Below, piece after piece: positions 41,864-50,809 of a DNA stretch of 64,000 bases. A program made the position numbers and the translations under genes. Under the pieces are notes generated by a model. It was not told the DNA's origin. It worked only from the letters and a program-made list of their open reading frames with translations, and made no database searches. This DNA comes from Actinomadura hibisca NBRC 15177 (GTDB taxonomy: Bacteria > Actinomycetota > Actinomycetes > Streptosporangiales > Streptosporangiaceae), in contig NZ_BCRO01000010.1 in assembly GCF_001552635.1 (NCBI RefSeq), forward strand, positions 120,623-184,622. The letters are read 5' to 3'. Position 1 is the first letter of the stretch. Each line of letters opens with the position of its first letter.

Positions 41864-42907
41864 ATGCGCACGACGACCGGCTGGCAGGCGGACCGCGCGA
41901 CGCAGACGCTGCGCCGCGCATCCCTCCAGCGCCGCGACCTACGCCCGGACGACGTCGCAGTACGCGTGGACTACTGCGGCGTCTGCTTCAGCGACCTGCA
42001 CGCGCTGCGCGCGCACAAGAACACCACGAACGGAATCCTGGTGCCGGGGCACGAGTTCACGGGCACGGTGAGCGAGGTCGGCAGCGCGGTCACCGGCTTC
42101 GCCCCAGGCCAGCCCGTAGCCGTCGGCAACATCGTCGACTCGTGCGGGACGTGCCCCATGTGCCAGGCCGGTCAGGAGAACTTCTGCCGCGACTTCCCGA
42201 CCCTGACCTACGGCGGAAGCGATCGCCAGGACGGAACGACCACTCTGGGCGGCTACTCCCGCGAATACATCGTCCGCGAGAAGTTCGCCTACCGCCTGCC
42301 CACGGGCCTCGACGCGGCCGGAGCGGCTCCTCTGCTCTGCGCGGGCATCACTGTCTGGGAACTCTTGCAAGCCCTCGGAGTGGGTCCGGGTAGCGAGGTC
42401 GCCGTGGCCGGGCTGGGCGGCCTGGGGCACCTCGCCGTCAAACTGGCCGCCGCGCTCGGCGCCACGGTCTCCGTCATCAGCCGCACGCCAGACAAGGCCG
42501 ACGAAGCGCACAACCTCGGCGCAGAACGGTTCATCGTCTCCACCGACGCCGCGCAGATGGAAGCCGTCCGAGACCGATTCGACGTGGTCATCGACACCAT
42601 CTCCGCACCCCACGACCTGACGCCCTACCTGCGCACGGTCGCCATGGACGGCACCCTCAGCCACGTCGGTCACCTCGGGGCAATCACCGTGGACGCCACC
42701 GACCTGCTCATCGGCCGCAAGAAGCTCAGCTCCGCCGGCAGCGGCGGCCGTCCAGCCACCGCCGCCATGTTGCGCTTCTGCGCCGAGCACGGCATCACCG
42801 CCGACATCGAACTGCTGCCATCGTCGCAGGTGAACGCGGCTCTGGAGCGCCTGGAACGCAACGACGTCCGCTACCGCTTCGTGCTCGACATGTCCGACCT
42901 GGACTGA
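41864..42907 (+). CDS. Zinc-dependent NAD(P) alcohol dehydrogenase (CAD-like)
   Basis: 347 residues. Catalytic zinc ligands: Cys in DYCGVCFSDLH and the GHE of VPGHEFTGTV. The structural zinc has four Cys in SCGTCPMCQAGQENFC. Rossmann loop VAVAGLGGLGHLAVKLA (GLGGLG) and VISRT at the end of beta-2, which suits NADP. The pattern matches YahK/cinnamyl-alcohol-dehydrogenase-type aldehyde reductases. ATG 41864 with GGGAGAGAG. Probably induced by an aldehyde or alcohol through the divergent TetR regulator. Confidence 0.92.
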   Translation: MRTTTGWQADRATQTLRRASLQRRDLRPDDVAVRVDYCGVCFSDLHALRAHKNTTNGILVPGHEFTGTVSEVGSAVTGFAPGQPVAVGNIVDSCGTCPMCQAGQENFCRDFPTLTYGGSDRQDGTTTLGGYSREYIVREKFAYRLPTGLDAAGAAPLLCAGITVWELLQALGVGPGSEVAVAGLGGLGHLAVKLAAALGATVSVISRTPDKADEAHNLGAERFIVSTDAAQMEAVRDRFDVVIDTISAPHDLTPYLRTVAMDGTLSHVGHLGAITVDATDLLIGRKKLSSAGSGGRPATAAMLRFCAEHGITADIELLPSSQVNAALERLERNDVRYRFVLDMSDLD

Positions 42908-42957
42908 CCGACCCGTTGTCAGCCGGGAACGTGATGGCGGTCCGGGCTTGGCATCGA

Positions 42958-43010
42958 ACGCAGGTCGCGCGTCGGACCAGAACAGTCCTGGTCCGACGCG
43001 CGACCTGCGT
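42958..43010. terminator. Strong bidirectional hairpin terminator
   Basis: A perfect 23-bp stem (42958-42980 with 42988-43010) with a 7-nt loop lies between the convergent ADH gene and the secreted-protein gene. No T-run, as is common for actinobacterial terminators. Confidence 0.85.
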
Positions 43011-43041
43011 CAGCGCCTGAGCCGAGCGCCGGCGAATGGGG

Positions 43042-43368
43042 TCACTTCCCCGACGGGCTGGGGGAGGAGTTGGGCGCCTGGACGCAGACCGGCACGTAAC
43101 CGGGAGCCGGCTCGCCGCCGGGAGCGACGGCCGGTTCGGGCGCGGGCCCCGTGCGGCGCTCTCCCGCGGGGGACGAGCCGGGGAGCTTCATGCAGGTCAC
43201 CGTGACGCTGGGCTGGTCGCTCGGCGAGGGCGAGGGAGCGACGGCCGCCGGCTTGGCGGGCGACGGTTCGGCGGCCGAGGCGAAGGAGAGGCCCAGGCCC
43301 ATCGCCGCCACGGCTCCAGCGGCGGCGGCCGCGACGATGACGGAGGCGGCGGGGATTTGTCTGTTCAT
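43042..43368 (-). CDS. Small secreted protein of unknown function
   Basis: 108 residues. Signal peptide (AASVIVAAAAAGAVAAMGLG, cleavage near ASA), then a Pro/Ser/Ala-rich chain with two cysteines (VTCMKLPG and VPVCVQAP) that may pair. The ATG at 43368 follows GGAAGGA. No domain recognised. Confidence 0.65.
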   Translation of the reverse strand: MNRQIPAASVIVAAAAAGAVAAMGLGLSFASAAEPSPAKPAAVAPSPSPSDQPSVTVTCMKLPGSSPAGERRTGPAPEPAVAPGGEPAPGYVPVCVQAPNSSPSPSGK

Positions 43369-43914
43369 GAGAGTCCTTCCCGATATTCGGTGCCGACATA
43401 CGGCGCCGAAAGGGACGTGTTCTGAAACGACACTCCTCTTATGCTCGCCCACGATGATCTTTTTCAGCGTGCCGGGTAAAGACTTGTCGCATTGCGGGGA
43501 CCGGTCGGGACGCCCTCTCTTCGGCTCGCTTCCTGCAGGTTGTCGTACCAGCTGTAAGCAATTCGCCTGATGTAGAGAATGGGTGAATATAAAGAGTTTT
43601 GTGCTGTTCGCAGTGCATGCAAGGTCGGGCCTCGTCCAGGACCACGCGCTAACCCGTACAGGCGTTGAATAGTGCGCTGATAAGGCATTGTGCAGGCGTT
43701 CGAGCGGTTCATGGCTTTTCGGGAGTGCCGCGAATCCTTCGGCCTGCGGCTTCTGGAGATCGTGGGCGGAGGCGTGCCAGCGCGCCCCCGCCCCCGTCGG
43801 CACCGGACAGGCCGCCGAACCCGCGTGAAAGCGATCCGAGGGACGGGCCAAGTAGAAGTGATGACCATCCCCCCTGGAGGTGCCCATGCCGGATCCGACG
43901 GAAGGGGCGGCGAC
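43369..43914. other. Promoter-rich intergenic region, lower GC
   Basis: About 545 bp with clear AT-rich parts (TGGGTGAATATAAAGAGTTT near 43585 and GTTGAATAGTGCGC near 43665). It probably carries the promoters of the divergent secreted-protein gene and the sigma-factor gene. No further gene was recognised. Confidence 0.45.
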
Positions 43915-44487
43915 GTGACCGCCCCGACCGACACGGCCCCGACGGACGCGGAGCTGCTCGCCGCGTCCGTCCGCGACGGCGACCGCTTCACCGCCGTCTA
44001 CGCCCGGCACTACGCCGACGTCCACCGCTACGTCGCCGGACGCCTCGGCCCACAGGCGGCCGACGACGTCGTGGCCGAGATCTTCCTCGCCGCGTTCCGC
44101 GGCCGCGCCGCCTTCGACCCGTCCCGAGGGTCCGTCCGGCCCTGGTTGTTCGGCATCGCGACCAACCTCATCGCCCGGCACCGCCGCACCGAACTCCGCC
44201 GCTACCGGACGCTCGCCCAGGTCGTCGCGGACCGCCACCCCGGCGGCCACGACGACCGGGTCGCGGCCTCGGTGTCCGCCGAACGGCTCCAGCCGTCGCT
44301 GGCCCGCGCGCTCGCCGCGCTGTCGCGCAAGGACCGCGACGTCGTGCTGCTCAAGGCCCTCGCCCAGCTCACCCACGAGGAGATCGCCGACGTTCTCGGC
44401 GTCCCGTACGGCACCGTCGGCTCCCGCCTGAGCCGGGCGCGCAAGAAGCTGCGCGCGGCGCTGCCCGCCCACACGGAAGGACTGTGA
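43915..44487 (+). CDS. ECF-type RNA polymerase sigma factor
   Basis: 190 residues from GTG 43915 (GGAAGGGG seven bases upstream); an ATG at 43861 is an alternative. Region 2: FTAVYARHYADVHRYVAGRL, DDVVAEIFLAAFRGR and VRPWLFGIATNLIARHRR. Region 4: LSRKDRDVVLLKALAQLTHE, EIADVLGVPYGTVGSRLSRA and RKKLRAAL. It directs RNA polymerase to a small regulon. The next gene starts 2 bp after its stop and is likely its anti-sigma-like partner. Confidence 0.92.
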   Translation: MTAPTDTAPTDAELLAASVRDGDRFTAVYARHYADVHRYVAGRLGPQAADDVVAEIFLAAFRGRAAFDPSRGSVRPWLFGIATNLIARHRRTELRRYRTLAQVVADRHPGGHDDRVAASVSAERLQPSLARALAALSRKDRDVVLLKALAQLTHEEIADVLGVPYGTVGSRLSRARKKLRAALPAHTEGL

Positions 44488-44489
44488 CC

Positions 44490-45506
44490 ATGGACGAACT
44501 CGAGATGATCGCCACGATGCTGGACGAGCCGGCCACGCCGGAGACCGAGGCCGCCGTCCAGCGTCGCCTTCTCAAGGGGATGCGCGAGCCGGAGCGGCCG
44601 ACGCGCCGCGCCTGGCGCCGTCCCGCCCGGTGGAGCGGCTTCGGCGTGGCCGCCACCGCCGCCGCCGTCACGGGGGCGGTCGTCCTGGCACCCGGGACCG
44701 CTCCCCGCGCGCCCGATCCCGACCGGGCGCCCGCCGTCGCGCAGCCGATGTCGGCGCGGACCGTGCTGCTGACCGCCGCCGAGCACGCCGAGGCCGCACC
44801 GACCACCGGCAAGTACTGGCACGTCCTGAGGGTGCACTCAAGCGCCTACAGCAACGGAAAGCCGGAGTACCACATGCTCGGGCAGCAGCTGATCGGGCAG
44901 TGGAGCCGCCCGGACGGCCAGTCCTGGACGGGAGCTCGAGGACTCGGCGCCGTGCCCATGTCCGCCAAGGACGCGCCCGCCTTCCGGCGGGCCGGCTCGC
45001 CCGACCCGAACCCGATCCGCCCCCAGCTCACCAAGGAAACCGGGACGGCGACCTTCCTGGTCTGTGACAGGGAGATGACGTTCAAGCAGGTCCAAGCGCT
45101 GCCGACCGACCCCGGCAAGCTGAGGAGCGCCCTGAGGCGGGCGGTCCCGCGCAACCACCCCACCGCGGGCCGGACCACGGACGAGGTCGTGCGGAACTGT
45201 GTGACCAGCCTGCTCGGCTTCGTTCCGGCACCGCCGAAGGTACGCGCCGCCGCTTACCGGCTGTTCGCCGCCATGCCCGGGGTCACCGCCATGGGCGAGG
45301 TCACCGACGAGCGCGGGCGCAAGGGGTTCGGGCTGCGCGTGCAGGGCCGGCGTGGTTTCGTCGAGACCGTGATCATCGACCCGGCCTCCTCGCTGGTGCT
45401 GAGCACGTCGGTCACCGGTTCCGGCCCCGTCGGCACGCTCAGCAAGATGTTGTACCTGCAGGTCGGCTGGACCGACAGCGAGCCGAGGATCCCCACCCTC
45501 CCCTGA
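44490..45506 (+). CDS. CU044_5270-like membrane protein, putative anti-sigma partner
   Basis: 338 residues. A short cytosolic part (DELEMIATMLDEPATPETEA), one membrane helix (GFGVAATAAAVTGAVVLAPG) and a long extracellular domain with KYWHVLRVHSSAYSNGKPEY and MPGVTAMGEVTDERGRKGFG. This resembles the CU044_5270 family found after ECF sigma genes in actinobacteria. No ZAS zinc motif (HxxxCxxC) is present, so control of the sigma factor would be by another contact. ATG 44490 with GGAAGG. Confidence 0.8.
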   Translation: MDELEMIATMLDEPATPETEAAVQRRLLKGMREPERPTRRAWRRPARWSGFGVAATAAAVTGAVVLAPGTAPRAPDPDRAPAVAQPMSARTVLLTAAEHAEAAPTTGKYWHVLRVHSSAYSNGKPEYHMLGQQLIGQWSRPDGQSWTGARGLGAVPMSAKDAPAFRRAGSPDPNPIRPQLTKETGTATFLVCDREMTFKQVQALPTDPGKLRSALRRAVPRNHPTAGRTTDEVVRNCVTSLLGFVPAPPKVRAAAYRLFAAMPGVTAMGEVTDERGRKGFGLRVQGRRGFVETVIIDPASSLVLSTSVTGSGPVGTLSKMLYLQVGWTDSEPRIPTLP

Positions 45507-45589
45507 CCGTCCCCGTGAGCACGGACGGGCCGCCGCCGGTCTCGGCGCGGGCGGCGGCCCGCGCCCTGCCCGGTCGTCCGCGCCGCAGA

Positions 45590-45857
45590 AGCAGATCACC
45601 GCGACGGCGGAGTGTGCAGCGGCTCGTCGGCGGAGGCGCTCGACGATGTCCTGGAAGACCTCCTCAAGCAGAGCGCGGCGGGAGGGGAAGTGCCGGTGCG
45701 GGGTCGCGGAGCTCACGTCGGCCTCGCGGGCGATCTTCTCCAGGGACACCTGGACGCCGTCGCGAGCGACGAGGGCCGAGGCCACCTCGACGAGCTGTTC
45801 GTGGTTGCGCCGCCAGTCCGTCCGCTGCGGTCTGATCTGCTGCTTCACCACCGGCAC
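45590..45857 (-). pseudogene. Truncated TetR regulator (HTH only)
   Basis: From GTG 45857 the frame reads NHEQLVEVASALVARDGVQV, SLEKIAREADVSSATPHRHF and PSRRALLEEVFQDIVERLRR, then runs into unrelated sequence opposite the membrane-protein gene. The ligand domain is missing. Confidence 0.7.
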
Positions 45858-45978
45858 GACCTGCTGACCGTCGCCTATGGCGAGTCAGGCGCTGACGGAG
45901 ACGGAGTGGAAGGCCAACATCCCCGACGTCCCGTACCGGAAGATCTGCTGACAGACCCCTATCGCCGTCCCAAATAAA

Positions 45979-45998
45979 AAGTGCGACCGATCGCACTT
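45979..45998. promoter_or_regulatory. Operator of the TetR gene at 46018
   Basis: AAGTGCGA-CCGA-TCGCACTT: perfect 8-bp half-sites, 19 bp before the TetR start, followed by TATAGAGT that may be the -10. Autoregulation is likely. Confidence 0.75.
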
Positions 45999-46017
45999 AT
46001 AGAGTACGGTCGACGTC

Positions 46018-46662
46018 ATGGAGGACGAGAAGCGCGAAGACGGCCGTCTGCTGCGCGGACGGCGAACCCGGGAGGCGGTCCTGGAGGCCGCTGTCGCCCT
46101 GGCTTCGGTGCACGGCCTGGAAGGCCTGACGTTCGGACGCCTCGCCGAGCACCTGGGCGCGAGCAAGTCCGGCCTGTTCACCCACTGGAAGGACAAGGAG
46201 CAGCTCCAACTCGACGCCATCGGCTGGGCGCGCCGCCAGTGGACCGCCCAGATCATGGAGCCCGCCCTGCGCGCGCCCGCCGGTCTGCGCAGGGTGTTCG
46301 CGCTCCACGAGGCGCGGCTGGCCTTCTACGCGAACGGCGTGCTGCCCGGTGGGTGCTTCTTCCTCGCCGCCCAGACCGAGTTCGACGACCGGCCCGGTCC
46401 CGTGCGGGCCAGGATGGTCGAATCGCTGCACGACTGGCTGGCGTTCATCCGCTCGCTCCTGGACGAGGCGGTCGCCCTCGGCGAGCTTCCCGACCATCTG
46501 GACACCGGGCAACTCGCCTACGAGATCGACGCGCTGGGCGAGTCGGCGGTCGTCCACTCGCGGCTCGTCGGCCCCGAGGTCACCTACACCCGCGCACGCC
46601 GCGCCGTCCTGGAACGGCTGCGCGGCCAGGCCACCGACCCCGCCGTTCTCCCGGAGGACTGA
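46018..46662 (+). CDS. TetR family transcriptional regulator
   Basis: 214 residues. HTH: AVLEAAVALASVHGLEGLTF, GRLAEHLGASKSGLFTHWKD and KEQLQLDAIGWA. The C-terminal GGCFFLAAQTEFDDRPGPVR is typical of the TetR_C_11/YxaF-like group. It has a perfect palindrome in front and is followed 3 bp after its stop by the dimeric-barrel protein, likely its target. Confidence 0.92.
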   Translation: MEDEKREDGRLLRGRRTREAVLEAAVALASVHGLEGLTFGRLAEHLGASKSGLFTHWKDKEQLQLDAIGWARRQWTAQIMEPALRAPAGLRRVFALHEARLAFYANGVLPGGCFFLAAQTEFDDRPGPVRARMVESLHDWLAFIRSLLDEAVALGELPDHLDTGQLAYEIDALGESAVVHSRLVGPEVTYTRARRAVLERLRGQATDPAVLPED

Positions 46663-46665
46663 ACC

Positions 46666-47043
46666 GTGCTGAAGACCGCTTGGACGCCAGGACCGGCCGG
46701 CGCCGACGGGCAGGTGCTCGTCAGCGTCACCGCGTTCACCTGCGACCACGTCCAGGACATGCCGAAGATCTATCGGGCGGGCACACGGCTGGCACGCCTG
46801 TGGCCGACCCTGGAGGGCGCCGTCGGGCACTGGCTCTGGATGGAGCCCCTGCGGCGCAGGAGCGGCTCGGTCTCGCTATGGAGCGATCACCAGGCCATGC
46901 GGGACTTCGTCCGGCTGCCCGTTCACGTGCAGATCATGCGCCAGTTCCGCGATCGCGGGACGGTCCGGTCGACCACCTGGACCGTGGACGATCCCGACCT
47001 GACCGACACATGGCGCCGGGCGGCGGAGTTCCTCAAGCAGTAA
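46666..47043 (+). CDS. DUF3291/dimeric alpha-beta barrel protein
   Basis: 125 residues. LVSVTAFTCDHVQDMPKIYR opens a ferredoxin-like barrel and SVSLWSDHQAMRDFVRLPVH closes it, as in DUF3291 and antibiotic-biosynthesis-monooxygenase-like proteins. GTG 46666 sits 3 bp after the TetR stop. Function unknown; quinone or aromatic modification has been seen in relatives of the fold. Confidence 0.7.
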   Translation: MLKTAWTPGPAGADGQVLVSVTAFTCDHVQDMPKIYRAGTRLARLWPTLEGAVGHWLWMEPLRRRSGSVSLWSDHQAMRDFVRLPVHVQIMRQFRDRGTVRSTTWTVDDPDLTDTWRRAAEFLKQ

Positions 47044-47084
47044 TCCCCGCAAGGGAACAGCGCGACGCGCGAGGGTATCGCCGC

Positions 47085-47276
47085 GTGCACTTCAGCGTCT
47101 CCACCTCCGGACTCGCCGGCCTGACCGGCGAGACACTGCGCGCCGCCACCGCCGACGGCCTGCGCGACGCGGTCTACACGGCGGCCGCGCTCACCCTCGC
47201 GGGCATCCTCGCCGCCCTGACCCTCCCGCGCCGCACCACCCCGATCACCGAGAAGCCCGTCCCCACGCTTCACTGA
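47085..47276 (+). CDS. Short membrane protein or MFS transporter tail
   Basis: 63 residues: HFSVSTSGLAGLTGETLRAA, then a hydrophobic helix (YTAAALTLAGILAALTLPRR) and a polar tail. It resembles the last loop and helix of 14-helix MFS exporters (ADGLRDAVYTA...ALTLP), so it is probably a remnant, although a GTG start is available. Confidence 0.45.
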   Translation: MHFSVSTSGLAGLTGETLRAATADGLRDAVYTAAALTLAGILAALTLPRRTTPITEKPVPTLH

Positions 47277-47708
47277 ACCACTGACGACCGACCACCACCC
47301 ATGGCTTCGGCACGGAGACGTCATCACGACGGCGACCAGGCACGCGGCCCGGTCACCGTGCCGGGGCCGGCACCTTCGCCGGCCCCAGCCACCGCACGAC
47401 GCCCCGGAACCGGACCGCGAGCAAGCACACCCCGTTGACGGAGACCGCAGCCACGGCCGCCGAGCCGATGGCTGCGAGCCCGCCCGTCATGCCCTACGCC
47501 GACCGCTGCTGTGCCATGACTTCCAGCCGAGACCAACAGGTGGCGCACTTGCCACCGTGGTCGGCGTTCTCGCGACGCCGTTCGGCCTCAGCCGGGACCG
47601 AGGGCGCGGCCTACCGCTTCCTGGCCTGGCACCAGATGAGCGCCGGATTCCCAGGAGGGTCGCCCGTCGCCGCCGAAACCGACCACCATTGCCTGCCGCT
47701 TCCCGTGC
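47277..47708. other. Gene-free stretch of about 430 bp
   Basis: No convincing gene. A minus-strand frame of 45 codons at 47353-47490 has one hydrophobic segment (AAIGSAAVAAVSVNGVCLLA) but no ribosome-binding site. Confidence 0.3.
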
Positions 47709-48113
47709 TTAAAGGGCCGCGGTGAGGTCGATCTCGATGAGCTGATCGGAAAACCCCAGCTGCGCGACTCCCAGCAGGGTGCTCGCGGTGGTGAACGCCT
47801 CTGCCAGGGGCGAATCGGCCAGCCTGGCCCAGGCGTGACCCAACACCTTCTGGTCGCCGGACGCCACATAGATCACCGACCGCACGACATCCTCCGGCCC
47901 AGCCTCCACGGCCCGCAGGGCCGCCATCGAGTTGACCACCACCTGGTCGATCTGCGCGTCGAGGTCCCCGACACCCACCACCTCGCCATCCAGGCCGACC
48001 GGGCACTGCCCTGCCAGATGCGCAGTACGCCCCGCCTCCACCACGGTGATGTGGTGATAACCGGGAGTCTCATGGAGCCCTTCGGGATTGATACGAGTGA
48101 TCTTCTCCGTCAT
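47709..48113 (-). CDS. RidA family protein
   Basis: 134 residues from ATG 48113. ITRINPEGLHETPGYHHITV and RTAHLAGQCPVGLDGEVVGV, then AQIDQVVVNSMAALRAVEAG and VRSVIYVASGD, ending with LIEIDLTAAL. The Arg that binds enamine carboxylates in RidA (usually VRVxV) is placed at VVRSVIYV. This clade with a longer loop is RutC-like. Deaminates reactive enamines/imines or binds small molecules. Confidence 0.88.
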   Translation of the reverse strand: MTEKITRINPEGLHETPGYHHITVVEAGRTAHLAGQCPVGLDGEVVGVGDLDAQIDQVVVNSMAALRAVEAGPEDVVRSVIYVASGDQKVLGHAWARLADSPLAEAFTTASTLLGVAQLGFSDQLIEIDLTAAL

Positions 48114-48139
48114 GCGGTGAGTCTGGCAGGCCCGTCCCA

Positions 48140-48310
48140 GCAGAGGACAACTCGTTTTCGCGACCAGCAACCTGCCGAATCCGGCCAGGCCGCCAGGACG
48201 TGATCGAGGCGGGCGAGGTAGCGGGCTCGGTCGAAGGGTGGGTGTTCCACCAGGTGTCCAGGCGGAACAGGTTGATCGCGATGGCGGTGACGGCGTGCTA
48301 CAGGGCCACC
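48140..48310 (-). pseudogene. IS1182-like transposase C-terminal remnant
   Basis: HAVTAIAINLFRLDTWW in one frame and FDRARYLARLDHVLAAW in the next match the closing residues of IS1182-type transposases (NLIRLDAWWnG..lxRTRvSHLARL). A frameshift near 48240 and loss of the rest mark it as debris. Confidence 0.55.
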
Positions 48311-48409
48311 CTGGGCAGGACGACCGCCACGGCGGACACGTGAGCCTCTGGTACTCAACACCTCCCGTCCGGTTGAAGGCTGCAGTTTCCGAGGGGCAGG
48401 TTCGGGTGG

Positions 48410-49006
48410 TCAGAGGCCGAAGGCTCCGCCCTCGATGAGGATGAGCAGGCCGATGCCGATCAGGACGACGGGCAGCAGAACGTGGCCCCAGCGGCTGAGG
48501 GCCTTGGCGATGACCGGACGGGTGGCGAAGAAGCGTCCGGCGGCGATCCAGACCGCCAGCAGAATCAGGAAGACGATCACGTAGACGCTCATGCCGCCCA
48601 GACCGGCGGTGGCGAAGACCGGGACGTAGACGCCGATGTTGTCGCCGCCGTTGGCGAAGGTGACCGCCGCGACCTCCAACGGCCTGGGCGCGCGCTGGGC
48701 GGCTTCCTTCTCCTCGTCGGGGTCACCCCGGTGCTTCCACGCCTGGACGGCGGCCTTGATGCCCAACGCCAGCGGAAGCAGGCCCAGGTAGGGGATGGCG
48801 TCCTCGGGCAGGAAGGTCGCGCCGAACGCGGCGGCGACCGCGACGGCCAGGATGGCGGCGAACCCCAGGTACTGGCCGACGGCGACGTTGCGCAAGGTCG
48901 CGCGCTGTCCGGCTCCTTGGGCGAAGAACAGGGCCAGGACCAGGATGTCGTCGATGTTGGTGACGGCGAACAGGCCGGCGGCCTGGCCGATGATCCCGGC
49001 GTTCAC
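48410..49006 (-). CDS. CadD-like cadmium resistance permease (LysE superfamily)
   Basis: 198 residues, five to six helices. VTNIDDILVLALFFAQG near the N-terminus is the N-x-DD signature of CadD/LysE-type exporters, repeated as FANGGDNIGVYVPVFA in the second half. Metal export across the membrane is the family role. GTG 49006 overlaps the TGA of a short upstream frame (27 codons from 49083). No ArsR/CadC regulator is adjacent. Confidence 0.87.
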   Translation of the reverse strand: MNAGIIGQAAGLFAVTNIDDILVLALFFAQGAGQRATLRNVAVGQYLGFAAILAVAVAAAFGATFLPEDAIPYLGLLPLALGIKAAVQAWKHRGDPDEEKEAAQRAPRPLEVAAVTFANGGDNIGVYVPVFATAGLGGMSVYVIVFLILLAVWIAAGRFFATRPVIAKALSRWGHVLLPVVLIGIGLLILIEGGAFGL

Positions 49007-49164
49007 TCACCCACCACCAACGCGGTAGCGGCACGGGCGGCGATGGCCTCGCCGCGGGCATGGTCAGGCAACAAGGCGATGTTCATGCTCGGCTTTCAGG
49101 TGCTTGATGCGATCAGGTCACAGGCGCGGACCACCGCCTCGACGAAGGGGGCCGCGTGGGCCTG

Positions 49165-49533
49165 TCAGCAGCGCAGGACCTGCAAAGCGTTGAGTGAGGG
49201 CCGCAAGGCGGCCAGCACACCGGCGTCGACGGCGCGGGGCAGGCCGCGCCTGCCCGGCCCCGGCGCGACGACGTTCGCAGCCCAGGGCACGTCCCGATCC
49301 AGGGCAACGGGATGGGGTTCGGCGATGGCGCGCGGCTGGACGGTCACGTCATCGGAGGTGGCTCCCGGCGACCGGGAGGAATCCCCGGCGAACGTCTCCG
49401 GTGCGGCATGGGCCTGCAAACCTGCGGAGGCGGCCACGGTCGGGGGCACGAGCTGGTTGGGCGCCACCAGGTAGGTCAGGAGCGCGATGGCGGCCAGCGG
49501 CGCCCAACGCGCCCACCAAGCCCTCAGCTCCAT
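49165..49533 (-). CDS. Possible small membrane or exported protein
   Basis: 122 residues. The N-terminus WWARWAPLAAIALLTYLVAP is a plausible signal anchor; the rest is Pro/Ala-rich and featureless. ATG 49533 with GGCGGGGAACG upstream. No family recognised and the frame could be chance. Confidence 0.3.
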   Translation of the reverse strand: MELRAWWARWAPLAAIALLTYLVAPNQLVPPTVAASAGLQAHAAPETFAGDSSRSPGATSDDVTVQPRAIAEPHPVALDRDVPWAANVVAPGPGRRGLPRAVDAGVLAALRPSLNALQVLRC

Positions 49534-49747
49534 CGTTCCCCGCCGCAGGTCGATGATCGCGCCCGCCGCGACCGCCCCCGCATCGTACCGATCAGCGGTG
49601 GTCGGCAGAGCAGGCGTCGCCCGGCCCGGAAGGTCAACGCCGCGCTGGCCCTCACACCAGCCGCCCCGCCCGGGGGCGAAAGCGCGGCACGTCGGCGGCC
49701 TTGGTGCTTACGCCCTCATCGCCTGGTCACCAGTTACGCTTCCGGGC

Positions 49748-50085
49748 GTGGGCCTCTACATCATCGAGGTGACCTTCGAGGACTGGAACGGGCCGCTGCT
49801 CCAACTCGGCTCGGCCTTGGACCTTGCGGAACGTCCCGCCCTACATGCCCGAGCCACGGTTCGGAGACCTCTGCAGGCAGGAGTTGCAAGGCGATCAGTC
49901 CAGATGCCTCGACTGGGACCTGCTCATCCCCGTCGACTTCGACGACCCGATCGAGTTGCCCATACCTTCCAGCTACTGCGACACCACAACGATCGCCAGC
50001 GCCCACCGTGATCTTCTACACCGCGCTCTTCCTCCGTGCTGCCGAACGCGCCATCGAGCACGACTGCGCCCTCCACCTGACCTGA
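49748..50085 (+). pseudogene. Conserved hypothetical gene broken by two frameshifts
   Basis: Three frames together make one protein: VGLYIIEVTFEDWNGPLLQL (from GTG 49748), then LIPVDFDDPIELPIPSSYCD to about 50000, then VIFYTALFLRAAERAIEHDC ending at 50085. Each junction needs one frameshift. Family unknown. Confidence 0.6.
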
Positions 50086-50229
50086 GCCAAGAACTCACTG
50101 CGAAGGCTTTCGGCGCTCCTGTCTTGTCAGGACGAGGGGATGTCGCGTCGCTGCTCGGGCTGGTCCAAGCACTGTTCCAGCACGTCACGGTGTTGCTGGT
50201 CTAGGCGCCGGAGGACGCGTCAGTGGCGG

Positions 50230-50662
50230 CTAATGCGTGGACGCTCTGCTGGAGGAGCAGACACGCGAGCACTCCGACCTTGACCTGTGAGCGCCTGCCG
50301 TTCAGCCCCATCGGCTGTTCGTTGTGTTCGCAGACCGCTGCATCGACCGGATCCATCCTTGGCCGGGCGACCGGCCTTGGAGCTTCGTCCTCCATGACGG
50401 CGACCGGCTCCGCGTCGACCTACACCTCTACGAACCCTTTCCGGACGGATCGCTGCGTTACGGGTCGGCGGCCGATGGCATCGTGTTCCCTACGGAAGCA
50501 CTTACCGAACGCGGGGTTATCGGCGGAACGCCAGTCCGCTGTGAGGACCCCCGCTGGGCGGTGCGCTGGCACACCGGCTATCCGCCTCGAACCGTCGACC
50601 GCCATGGCGTTCCCCGTCTTTGCGAGCAGTTCGGAATCGACCTACCAGACGCCTTCCGCTGA
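50230..50662 (+). pseudogene. Nucleotidyltransferase (LnuA/AadD-like) remnant
   Basis: VDALLEEQTREHSDLDL, then an in-frame TGA, then VVFADRCIDRIHPWPGDRPW, VFPTEALTERGVIGG and WHTGYPPRTVDRHGVPRLCE. The first part is the nucleotidyltransferase metal motif and the end the HTGYxP tail of lincosamide/aminoglycoside nucleotidyltransferase-like proteins. The stop sits where relatives probably have Trp. An ATG-type start further upstream is missing. Confidence 0.65.
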
Positions 50663-50809
50663 GGCCGGTCACGTCAAGGAGCCCCGCAGGCTCGTCTTAT
50701 CGTGACTGGCCGTTCCGATGCGGGTGGTCGATGGCCAAGACTCCCAGCGCTTCCTTCTCCGGGCCGCACATACGGCGGATGTTGGCGAGCTGCTGCTGGC
50801 GTTGCAAGC

